Part shown: positions 49,089-55,733 of the stretch, piece by piece | Numbering within the stretch: the stretch's first letter is position 1 | Layout of the letters: each line of letters begins with the position of its first letter | From: Streptomyces violaceoruber | Lineage (GTDB): Bacteria > Actinomycetota > Actinomycetes > Streptomycetales > Streptomycetaceae | Reading direction: 5' to 3' | DNA length: 55,733 nt | NCBI GenBank assembly: GCA_000720805.1 | Contig: JODI01000056.1 | Location: 1-55,733 of the forward strand | Notes under the pieces: generated by a model | Databases searched by the model: none | Told to the model about the DNA's origin: nothing | The model's input: the letters and a program-made list of their open reading frames with translations, nothing else | Made by a program: the position numbers and the translations under genes

Positions 49089-49877
49089 TCACCGCACCCC
49101 GCGCTCCCGCTCCTCCACATACGCGTTGTAAGCCGCGACCTGCGCCCGCCGAGCCGTCCGCTCCACCGGCCGCAGAGCCTCGGAACGCGCCCCCATCTCC
49201 GCGGAACTGACCGCACCCCCGTGCCCGTTCTCGTACGCCAGCGACACGAGCAACCCCACCCGCTGCGCCAACTCCAGCACCCGCACCGCCCGCGGCGGAT
49301 ACCCCGGCGCGAGTACCTCCCGCCCCCGCTCGGCCCGCGCCCGATACGCCTCGACCGCCGCCTCGGCCACCGGCCCCGACCCGGCCACATCGAGCCGCGT
49401 CAGCACCTCGGTCGCCTCCCGCAGAGCCTCCGCCAGCTCCCGCTCGGCCTCCCCGAGCGACGGCACATCGGCCGGCGGTGCCTCCCGCACCGGCAGCACA
49501 CGCCACACCACCTCGACATGCACATCACCCTCGGGACCGGCCTCGTACACCTCCGGCACCAGCCCGAGTGCGGCCCCGTGACAGACCACGGCCTCCTCCG
49601 CGTCCAATGCCCGGGCGTTGAACTCCGGCGGCCCGCTCAGCCCCAGTGGATGCCCGGGCGCGGGCAGCGCGACCCGCAGGCCCGTGACACCGAGCGATCG
49701 CAGCCGCCCCAGCGCGAGCGTCAGACCGACGGGCGCCGACTCACCCGGCAGCCCCTCCACCCGGTGCACGGCGTCCTCCCCGACGATCGAGAGCACGGCG
49801 TCGTCCGGCGAGACAAGTCCGGCCAACAGGGCATTTCCCCAAGAGGCAAGGCGTCCAGAGCGTGGTTCCGTGAGCAT
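49089..49877 (-). CDS. conserved hypothetical protein
   Basis: A 262-residue soluble protein not recognised. The N-terminal half is a compact alpha/beta part with LASWGNALLAGLVSPDDAVLSIVGEDAVHRV and VTGLRVALPAPGHPLGLSGPPEFNARALDAEEAVV; the C-terminal half is helical (ALREATEVLTRLDVAGSGPVAEAAVEAYRARAERGREVLAPGYPPRAVRVLELAQRV). Widespread in Streptomyces in this position to my knowledge. The ATG has GGTGGGG upstream. Divergent from the ABC ATPase gene. Confidence 0.65.
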   Translation of the reverse strand: MLTEPRSGRLASWGNALLAGLVSPDDAVLSIVGEDAVHRVEGLPGESAPVGLTLALGRLRSLGVTGLRVALPAPGHPLGLSGPPEFNARALDAEEAVVCHGAALGLVPEVYEAGPEGDVHVEVVWRVLPVREAPPADVPSLGEAERELAEALREATEVLTRLDVAGSGPVAEAAVEAYRARAERGREVLAPGYPPRAVRVLELAQRVGLLVSLAYENGHGGAVSSAEMGARSEALRPVERTARRAQVAAYNAYVEERERGVR

Positions 49878-50028
49878 CCCCCCACCCTAAGGACCGGACC
49901 GATGGAATGTCCGGGGCCACCCGTGGCGTAGATTTCCTTGAGGGCTGCGCCCACCGGCGCGGCGGACCGAGCCACAGGCTTACGCGACAGCCGAGACCGG
50001 CCACACAGCAAGGGGAGACAACGCGCTC

Positions 50029-50826
50029 ATGAGCGATGTTCTGGAGCTTCAGGACGTATCCGTGGTCCGTGAGGGCCGGGCTCTGGTGGACCAGGTCTCC
50101 TGGTCGGTCAAGGAGGGCGAGCGCTGGGTCATCCTCGGCCCGAACGGCGCCGGCAAGACCACCCTCCTGAACGTCGCGTCCAGCTACCTCTACCCCAGCA
50201 AGGGCACCGCCACCATCCTCGGCGAGACCCTCGGCACCCCCGGCACCGACGTCTTCGAACTGCGTCCCCGTATCGGCATGGCCGGCATCGCCATGGCCGA
50301 CAAGCTGCCCAGGCGCCAGACCGTCCTGCAGACCGTGCTCACGGCCGCGTACGGCATGACCGCCGGCTGGCAGGAGGAGTACGAGGAGATCGACGAACAG
50401 CGCGCCCGCGCCTTCCTCGACCGCCTCGGCATGAGCGACTACCTGGACCGCAAGTTCGGCACCCTCTCCGAGGGCGAGCGCAAGCGCACCCTCATCGCCC
50501 GCGCCCTGATGACCGACCCCGAGCTGCTGCTCCTCGACGAGCCCGCCGCCGGCCTCGACCTCGGTGGCCGCGAGGACCTCGTACGCCGGCTCGGCCGCCT
50601 CGCGCGCGACCCGATCGCCCCCTCGATGCTGATGGTCACCCACCACGTCGAGGAGATCGCCCCCGGCTTCACCCACGTGCTGATGATCCGCCAGGGCAGG
50701 GTTCTCGCCGCCGGCCCGCTGGAGCTCGAACTCACCTCCCGCAACCTCTCCCTCTGCTTCGGACTCCCTCTCGTCGTCGAACAGGTCGGCGAGCGTTGGA
50801 CCGCGCACGGCCTCCCGTTGTCCTGA
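50029..50826 (+). CDS. ABC transporter ATP-binding protein (orphan)
   Basis: A 265-residue soluble ATPase: Walker A GPNGAGKTTL near 38, Q-loop region RPRIGMAGI, signature LSEGERKRT near 145, Walker B LLLLDEPAAGLD near 163, and switch His in MLMVTHHVEEI. It resembles ModF/YvrO-type and iron-chelate ATPases. No permease is adjacent, so its partner lies elsewhere, or it acts as a soluble regulator. AAGGGGAGA lies upstream of the ATG. Confidence 0.85.
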   Translation: MSDVLELQDVSVVREGRALVDQVSWSVKEGERWVILGPNGAGKTTLLNVASSYLYPSKGTATILGETLGTPGTDVFELRPRIGMAGIAMADKLPRRQTVLQTVLTAAYGMTAGWQEEYEEIDEQRARAFLDRLGMSDYLDRKFGTLSEGERKRTLIARALMTDPELLLLDEPAAGLDLGGREDLVRRLGRLARDPIAPSMLMVTHHVEEIAPGFTHVLMIRQGRVLAAGPLELELTSRNLSLCFGLPLVVEQVGERWTAHGLPLS

Positions 50827-50909
50827 AACCCCCTCCGGTCCTGTGAAGACCCCGGTAAGAAGCTCTTTCCGGGCCTTCGGCGCCCTGTCGGTGGCACGAC
50901 TCGCAGCCC

Positions 50910-50915
50910 TACCAT
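50910..50915 (+). promoter_or_regulatory. -10 box (TACCAT) of the NfeD-SPFH region
   Basis: TACCAT ends 7 bases before the GTG at 50922, predicting leaderless nfeD mRNA. There is no Shine-Dalgarno sequence ahead of the GTG. Confidence 0.5.
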
Positions 50916-50921
50916 GACCAC

Positions 50922-51353
50922 GTGAACGACATCGACGCATGGGTGTGGTGGCTCGTCGGCGCGGCAGCGCTCGGAATCCCGGTCGTGGTCACCGCGATGC
51001 CGGAGTTCGGCATGTTCGCGGTGGGCGCCGTGGCCGCCGCGATCGCGGCCTCGGTGGGCGGCGGCGCGGTCGTCCAGGTGCTCACCTTCGTGATCGTCTC
51101 GGTCGCCCTCATCGCCGTGGTACGGCCCATCGCCGCGCGACACCGCACACAGCGACCCCAACTCGCCACCGGAGTGGACGCGTTGAAGGGCAGACAAGCC
51201 GTCGTCCTGGAACGCGTCGACGGTTCCGGCGGTCGGATCAAGCTCGCCGGCGAAGTCTGGTCGGCCCGCTCCCTCGACACCGGCCACGCCTACGAAGTGG
51301 GCCAGGAAGTGGATGTCGTGGAGATCGAGGGAGCCACCGCGATCGTGATGTGA
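50922..51353 (+). CDS. NfeD family membrane protein
   Basis: A 143-residue protein: two to three N-terminal spans (WVWWLVGAAALGIPVVVTAM, FAVGAVAAAIAASVGGG and LTFVIVSVALIAVVRPI) and a C-terminal OB-fold domain (GRQAVVLERVDGSGGRIKLAGEVWSARS...VDVVEIEGATAIV). Short NfeD proteins pair with SPFH scaffolds of membrane microdomains; the SPFH gene is next. The start is GTG, leaderless. Confidence 0.88.
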   Translation: MNDIDAWVWWLVGAAALGIPVVVTAMPEFGMFAVGAVAAAIAASVGGGAVVQVLTFVIVSVALIAVVRPIAARHRTQRPQLATGVDALKGRQAVVLERVDGSGGRIKLAGEVWSARSLDTGHAYEVGQEVDVVEIEGATAIVM

Positions 51354-51418
51354 CCTCGTACGACGTAACTGGACGGAACGGCCACGAGGTTCGCGGCGGT
51401 CTGTCACACTCGACCAGC

Positions 51419-51445
51419 AAGATCTTCAACAACCATAAGATCTTC
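51419..51445. promoter_or_regulatory. paired AAGATCTTC sites ahead of the SPFH gene
   Basis: AAGATCTTC at 51419-51427 and 51437-51445, 18 bases apart, each holding the palindrome AAGATCTT. They lie 38 bases upstream of the SPFH start. AT-rich for this genome. They could be operator half-sites, or GATC sites for Gbn. Confidence 0.4.
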
Positions 51446-51482
51446 CGAAAGCGCCGAGGCGGAGAAGGGTACGGGGAGCACG

Positions 51483-52427
51483 ATGGAACCGGTCATCATC
51501 GTCTTGATCATCCTGGTGGTGTTGGTCTTCATCGCCCTGATCAAGACGATCCAGGTCATCCCGCAGGCGAGCGCCGCGATTGTCGAGCGTTTCGGCCGTT
51601 ACACGCGGACACTCAACGCGGGACTGAACATCGTCGTCCCGTTCATCGACACCATCCGCAACCGCATCGACCTGCGTGAACAGGTCGTGCCGTTCCCGCC
51701 CCAGCCGGTGATCACCCAGGACAACCTGGTCGTCAACATCGACACGGTCATCTACTACCAGGTGACCGACGCCCGGGCCGCCACCTACGAAGTGGCCAGT
51801 TACATCCAGGCGATCGAGCAGCTCACCGTCACCACGCTCCGCAACATCATCGGTGGCATGGACCTGGAGCGGACCCTGACCTCCCGCGAGGAGATCAACG
51901 CGGCCCTGCGCGGCGTCCTCGACGAGGCCACCGGCAAGTGGGGCATCCGGGTGAACCGCGTCGAACTCAAGGCAATCGAGCCGCCGACCTCCATCCAGGA
52001 CTCGATGGAGAAGCAGATGCGCGCCGACCGTGACAAGCGCGCCGCGATCCTCACCGCCGAAGGTACGCGCCAGGCCGCCATCCTCACCGCCGAGGGTGAG
52101 AAGCAGTCCCAGATCCTGCGCGCCGAGGGCGAGGCCAAGGCCGCCGCCCTGCGCGCCGAGGGCGAAGCGCAGGCCGTCCGTACGGTCTTCGAGGCCATCC
52201 ACGCCGGGGACCCGGACCAGAAGCTCCTCTCCTACCAGTACCTCCAGATGCTCCCGAAGATCGCCGAGGGAGACGCCAACAAGCTCTGGATCGTCCCCAG
52301 CGAGATCGGCGACGCCCTCAAGGGCCTGTCCGGCGCCATGGGCAACTTCGGCGGCATGGGCGGCGGTTCGGGCGGCGGTGGCAACAGCGGCGGCACAGAA
52401 CGCCGCGAGAAGCCGTCGATCGACTGA
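51483..52427 (+). CDS. SPFH/band 7 (stomatin/flotillin-like) protein
   Basis: A 314-residue protein: an N-terminal membrane anchor (VIIVLIILVVLVFIALIKTI), a band 7/PHB domain (RTLNAGLNIVVPFIDTIRNRIDLREQVV...), a coiled-coil region rich in repeated RAEGEAK-type units (about 190-235), and a Gly-rich tail with (GG)n. It forms oligomers scaffolding membrane microdomains with NfeD. Acid-Gly tail of unknown use. Confidence 0.9.
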   Translation: MEPVIIVLIILVVLVFIALIKTIQVIPQASAAIVERFGRYTRTLNAGLNIVVPFIDTIRNRIDLREQVVPFPPQPVITQDNLVVNIDTVIYYQVTDARAATYEVASYIQAIEQLTVTTLRNIIGGMDLERTLTSREEINAALRGVLDEATGKWGIRVNRVELKAIEPPTSIQDSMEKQMRADRDKRAAILTAEGTRQAAILTAEGEKQSQILRAEGEAKAAALRAEGEAQAVRTVFEAIHAGDPDQKLLSYQYLQMLPKIAEGDANKLWIVPSEIGDALKGLSGAMGNFGGMGGGSGGGGNSGGTERREKPSID

Positions 52428-52524
52428 CGCCCGCCAGAAACGACCGTTCCCCGCACTCCCTCAGGGGCGCGGGGAACCGCGCGGCCGGCCACGAACCACC
52501 CACAGCCGCCGAACGACCGCAGCC

Positions 52525-53031
52525 TTACGCCGCGTCTCGCGCCAGCCAGTCCGGCAGAGCCTCCAGCTCACCACGCCCGAGCGACAACAGCATCGCGTCC
52601 GCCGGCGTCGGCTCGAACGGCTCCCGCAGCAACGGCATCCCCGCCTGCTCCGGAGTCCGGTTCGCCTTGCGGTGGTTGTCCTCCGCGCACGAGGCCACCG
52701 TGTTCAGCCAGGTGTCCTGACCACCCTGCGACCGCGGCACCACGTGGTCCACGGTCGTCGCCCGTCGGCCGCAGTACGCGCACCTGTGCCGGTCCCGCAC
52801 CAGAACGCCCCGCCTCGACCACGGAGCTTGTCTTCGGAAGGGCACCCTCACATACCTGCACAGCCTGATCACCCGGGGCGCGGGTATGTCCACCTCGGCT
52901 CCCCGCATACGCAGTTCGGGGTGGGACTGCTCGACGACGGCCTTGTCCTGAAGCACCAGAACGACGGCTCGGTTCAACGTCACCGTCGACAGCGGCTCGA
53001 AGCTCGCGTTCAGCACCAACGTGTCCCGCAT
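52525..53031 (-). CDS. HNH endonuclease family protein
   Basis: A 168-residue protein. An N-terminal part (MRDTLVLNASFEPLSTVTLNRAVVLVL) is typical of a widespread actinobacterial HNH subfamily. The HNH core is RDRHRCAYCGRRATTVDHVVPRSQGGQDTWLNTVASCAEDNHRKANRTPEQAGM with Cys pairs for zinc. Often standalone, and may be a housekeeping DNA-processing enzyme rather than a restriction enzyme. ATG 53031 has GGGAGGTG about 9 bases upstream. Tail-to-tail with the SPFH gene, about 97 bases apart. Confidence 0.85.
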   Translation of the reverse strand: MRDTLVLNASFEPLSTVTLNRAVVLVLQDKAVVEQSHPELRMRGAEVDIPAPRVIRLCRYVRVPFRRQAPWSRRGVLVRDRHRCAYCGRRATTVDHVVPRSQGGQDTWLNTVASCAEDNHRKANRTPEQAGMPLLREPFEPTPADAMLLSLGRGELEALPDWLARDAA

Positions 53032-53128
53032 GACCAGCCCACCTCCCGTGTGCACCCGCCCACCCCTCGGCGGACTGGGATCAACTCTGGCCGGGCACGC
53101 CGAGATGGACAACGAAATAAAAAGTGCC

Positions 53129-53158
53129 CGCCCCTGATCACTTCCAAGACCAGGGGCG
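53129..53158 (-). terminator. intrinsic terminator after the PEBP gene
   Basis: CGCCCCTG at 53129-53136 and CAGGGGCG at 53151-53158. On the minus strand it is followed a few bases later by TTTTTATTT (53110-53122), an unusually AT-rich T-tract for Streptomyces. Confidence 0.75.
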
Positions 53159-53177
53159 AGCAAACGTTCCATGAACC

Positions 53178-53717
53178 TCAGCCTTCGGCGGGCACCTCGT
53201 ACTCGCCGATCAACTGCGCACGCGCGAGAGTGTGGAACCGCAGATTGAAGCCCACGAAGGCGGGCGTGGCCTCCGCGTCCGGACCGAGCTTCTCCTGGTC
53301 CACGGCGTACACCGTGAACACATACCGGTGCGGTCCGTCCCCGGGCGGCGGTGCGGCTCCACCGAAGTCCTTCGTCCCGTAGTCGTTGCGCGCCTGTACG
53401 GCGCCCTCCGGCAGCCCCTCGAACTTGCCGCTGCCCGCACCCGCCGGCAGCTCGGTCACCGAGGCCGGGATGTCGAACAGGACCCAGTGCCAGAACCCGC
53501 TGCCCGTCGGGGCGTCCGGGTCGTAGCAGGTCACGGCGAAGCTCTTGGTCTCGGGCGGAAAGCCCTCCCACCGCAGCTGCGGCGAGGTGTTGCCGGCCGC
53601 GTGGACCTGAGCGTCCTTGAGTGCCGCGCCCTGAGCGACGTCCTCGCTCGCGACCGTGAACGACGGCACGGGCGGATGGAAGTCGTGGGGGAGCGGCCGC
53701 CTCTTGAGCTCGGTCAC
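53178..53717 (-). CDS. YbhB/YbcL-type PEBP (Raf kinase inhibitor-like) protein
   Basis: A 179-residue cytosolic protein. PEBP motifs: [21 protein letters not shown] (near 65) and [29 protein letters not shown] (near 110-140), whose His/Asp positions form the anion-binding pocket. Biochemical role in bacteria unclear. GTG 53717 has AGGAGG 7 bases upstream. Confidence 0.87.
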   Translation of the reverse strand: MTELKRRPLPHDFHPPVPSFTVASEDVAQGAALKDAQVHAAGNTSPQLRWEGFPPETKSFAVTCYDPDAPTGSGFWHWVLFDIPASVTELPAGAGSGKFEGLPEGAVQARNDYGTKDFGGAAPPPGDGPHRYVFTVYAVDQEKLGPDAEATPAFVGFNLRFHTLARAQLIGEYEVPAEG

Positions 53718-53760
53718 CTCGGTACCTCCTGACAGATGACTGGAATCAGCAGTTCCGAGC

Positions 53761-54543
53761 CTAGAACCAGTTGCGCTTGCTGCCGACCTCGGACAGCCAC
53801 TGGTTGAGGTACGCCGCCCAGTCGGTGCTCTGGTAGTCGTGCAGACCCACCTGGAACGAGCGGAAGGTGTCGCTGCCCTCGCTGAACAGACCCGGCTTCT
53901 TGTCCATCTCCAGGATGACGTCCATCGCGTTCCCGTCGGCGACGAAGCTCAGCTCGACCTGGTTCAGCCCGCGGTACTGCTGCGGCGGAAGGAACTCGAT
54001 CTCCTGGTAGAAGGGCAGCTTCTGCCGTGTGCCCCGGATGTGGCCCCGCTCCATGTCCGCGCTCTTGAAACGGAAGCCCAGCTGGATGAAGCCGTCCAGG
54101 ATGGCCTTCTGCGCGGGCAGCGGGTGCACGTTGACGGGGTCCAGGTCACCGGAGTCCACCGCACGCGCGATCTCGAGCTCCGTGGACACCCCGATGTGCA
54201 TCCCCGGCAGCGGGTGCCCGTCGATCGTCGTGATCGGCGTCTCCCACGGGATCTCCAGCCCGAACGGCACCACGTGCACCGCCTGGGCCTTCAGCTCGAA
54301 GGCGCCGCCGAGCCGCTGCTTGGCGAACTCGATGTCCTGCCTGTACTCCTGGTCGCCGCTCTCCACCTCGACCTTGGCCTGCAGCCCGACCGACAGACCC
54401 TCGATCTGCTGGTCGACGGACCCGCCCTGGATCCGCACCTCACCTTGGACGACACCCCCCGGCACGACGTTGACCTCGGTCAGCACCGTCTCCACCGAAG
54501 CCCCGCCGGCCCCCAGGCTCGCGAGCAGCTTCTTGAACGCCAT
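53761..54543 (-). CDS. Spo0M-like sporulation-control protein
   Basis: A 260-residue protein with the arrestin-like sandwich of the Spo0M family: [28 protein letters not shown] at the N terminus, [41 protein letters not shown] in the middle, and an acidic-aromatic end [11 protein letters not shown]. In Bacillus it influences stage-0 control; in Streptomyces the function is untested here. ATG with GGAGAGGGAGA upstream. Confidence 0.88.
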   Translation of the reverse strand: MAFKKLLASLGAGGASVETVLTEVNVVPGGVVQGEVRIQGGSVDQQIEGLSVGLQAKVEVESGDQEYRQDIEFAKQRLGGAFELKAQAVHVVPFGLEIPWETPITTIDGHPLPGMHIGVSTELEIARAVDSGDLDPVNVHPLPAQKAILDGFIQLGFRFKSADMERGHIRGTRQKLPFYQEIEFLPPQQYRGLNQVELSFVADGNAMDVILEMDKKPGLFSEGSDTFRSFQVGLHDYQSTDWAAYLNQWLSEVGSKRNWF

Positions 54544-54725
54544 GTCTCTCCCTCTCCAGGCGACCGGCAGCGCGCCGCCTGTTCCGTCGTCCTGCTTCTG
54601 CGTGTGGATCCTTGATCCCTAGAAACGCGATCCGGTCGCGGCCGGTTCCGCGTCCTCACCCTGGCAAGGCGAACGCCCCCGCACCACCCCGTCACGACCA
54701 CCCGTCTGCACTACCCTCGGACGGC

Positions 54726-55376
54726 ATGATCGCGAGCCCCGACCGTACGCCCCTGCCCAGAGAGTTCTTCGACCGCCCCGTACTGCAGGTCGCCCCCGAC
54801 CTGCTCGGCCGACTGCTCGTCCGTTCCACCCCGGACGGTCCGATCACCCTGCGCCTGACAGAGGTCGAGGCCTACGACGGCCCGAACGACCCCGGCTCGC
54901 ACGCCTTCCGCGGCCGCACGGCCCGCAATGACGTGATGTTCGGTCCCCCCGGACACGTGTACGTCTACTTCACCTATGGCATGTGGTTCTGCATGAACCT
55001 GGTGTGCGGCCCCCCAGGCACGGCGAGCGCGGTCCTGCTCCGCGCCGGCGAGATCGTCGAGGGCGCCGAACTGGCCCGCACCCGTCGACTCTCGGCCCGC
55101 AACGACAAGGAACTGGCCAAAGGCCCGGCCCGCTTGGCCACGGCGCTGGGCGTGGACCGAGCCCTGGACGGCACGGACGCCTGCGCCCTTGGCGAGACGC
55201 CGTTGAAGATCCTCAGCGGCACCCCGGTCGCCTCCGACCAGGTACGCAACGGTCCCCGCACCGGCGTTGCCGGCGAGGGCGGCAACGGAGAGGTCCACCC
55301 GTGGCGCTTCTGGATCGCCAACGACCCGACGGTGAGCCCCTATCGGGCCCACGTACCGAGGCGCCGCCGAAGTTGA
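54726..55376 (+). CDS. DNA-3-methyladenine glycosylase (MPG/AAG type)
   Basis: A 216-residue base-excision enzyme removing alkylated purines. Conserved signature is [51 protein letters not shown]; the Glu of VEAY and the Tyr/His region form the active site. The C-terminal part ends [17 protein letters not shown] 54726 is chosen; TACCCT at 54712-54717 is a -10 candidate giving a leader of about 2 bases, so it is nearly leaderless. Downstream lies the rrn leader. Confidence 0.88.
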   Translation: MIASPDRTPLPREFFDRPVLQVAPDLLGRLLVRSTPDGPITLRLTEVEAYDGPNDPGSHAFRGRTARNDVMFGPPGHVYVYFTYGMWFCMNLVCGPPGTASAVLLRAGEIVEGAELARTRRLSARNDKELAKGPARLATALGVDRALDGTDACALGETPLKILSGTPVASDQVRNGPRTGVAGEGGNGEVHPWRFWIANDPTVSPYRAHVPRRRRS

Positions 55377-55733
55377 CGCGCCCAGGGCAGGCGCGTAATG
55401 TAGCCCGAGCCGCTGAACCGGGTACGGCAATCGCCAGCAGCCGGAGCGGCCAACCCACTACCTACGACTCCCTCCAGCGAGGGCGAGTTCGACGTGCCCG
55501 CACGTCTGAATTCGGAACTCGCGGAACTCGATTATGAGTTGGCTCGGGAATCGGCTAACGTAGTGAATGTCGAAAGGCCGACAGCGAAAGCCCAAGCCTT
55601 CGGCAGATCCCGCCGACAGGGAATCGGATCAAGAAAACGATCTGATAGAGTCGGAAACGCAAGACCGAAGGGAAGCGCCCGGAGGAAAGCCACGAGAGAG
55701 TCTCTCGGGTGAGTACAAAGGAAGCGTCCGTTC
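55377..55733 (+). promoter_or_regulatory. rRNA operon promoter/leader region (5' of 16S)
   Basis: AT-richer DNA typical of the Streptomyces rrn leader. The end, with segments such as CTGATAGAGTCGGAAACGC and GTGAGTACAAAGGAAGCG, matches the conserved leader that precedes the 16S gene, which starts just beyond the window. CGAGAGA/TCTCTCG at 55693-55707 is a near-perfect palindrome that could aid processing. Several -10-like boxes (TAACGT at 55556, TAATGT near 55395) suggest multiple promoters. A 72-codon open frame at 55494-55712 reads through the leader and is rejected. Confidence 0.75.

Noticed and set aside
55494..55712. 72-codon ORF at the right edge
   Set aside because: It runs through the conserved rrn leader; the amino-acid sequence is a translation of processing and antitermination signals. 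No ribosome binding site.

Overview
The window is chromosomal DNA of a Streptomyces species. Evidence: very high GC with strong third-position GC bias, frequent GTG starts, many leaderless transcripts, and genus markers. The markers are a chaplin without cysteines (ChpE type), a 73-residue Gbn-type GATC-binding nucleoid protein, a streptophobe membrane protein, DUF3099 and DUF6286 proteins, and an rRNA operon leader at the right edge. From memory, the order matches, in reverse, the conserved S. coelicolor region from Gbn (SCO1839) to ChpE (SCO1800). This is core chromosome: I see no prophage, IS element, CRISPR array, tRNA or large biosynthetic cluster.

Layout. 1-5.9 kb: tail of an alpha/beta hydrolase, a C-rich spacer, a conserved hypothetical, a VOC protein, an ABC-F ATPase behind a 7-codon leaderless leader ORF, gbn with a GATC cluster upstream, and a crotonase. 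6-9.2 kb: an Asp23/Gls24 envelope-stress island. 9.2-18.5 kb: a patterned repeat block, a degenerate SDR, a GH15 glycosidase, a broken sigma-like locus, SURF1, a zinc protein, a DEDDh exonuclease with BRCT domain, a VIT1/CCC1 transporter, a CopD protein and a CoA transferase. 18.6-24.1 kb: two tandem secreted subtilisins, then a DUF485 protein with an acetate-type symporter. 24.2-33.4 kb: moaA, small proteins, tyrS, tldD/tldE, fabG-fabI and a secreted protein. 33.5-38.1 kb: GntR regulator divergent from an MFS transporter, two tiny membrane proteins, SixA phosphatase, serB. 38.3-44.1 kb: streptophobe divergent from an FHA-FHA-ABC half-transporter, and a secreted SLT transglycosylase. 44.4-49.9 kb: SDR-queA, a NarL-type two-component pair, chpE, a decayed second chaplin, and a hypothetical. 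50-55.7 kb: ABC ATPase, NfeD, SPFH, HNH nuclease, PEBP, Spo0M, 3-methyladenine glycosylase, rrn leader.

Functional groups: fatty-acid elongation (FabG, FabI), envelope stress (Asp23/AmaP, GlsB, NfeD/SPFH), respiration and metals (SURF1, CopD, VIT1), and morphogenesis or surface (ChpE, Gbn, Spo0M, subtilisins, transglycosylase).

I do not see an obviously new multigene system. The most interesting signals are small: the leader ORF before the ABC-F gene, the GATC cluster at gbn, palindromes placed over leaderless promoters, the decayed chaplin and sigma loci, and two well-ordered intergenic tandem repeats.
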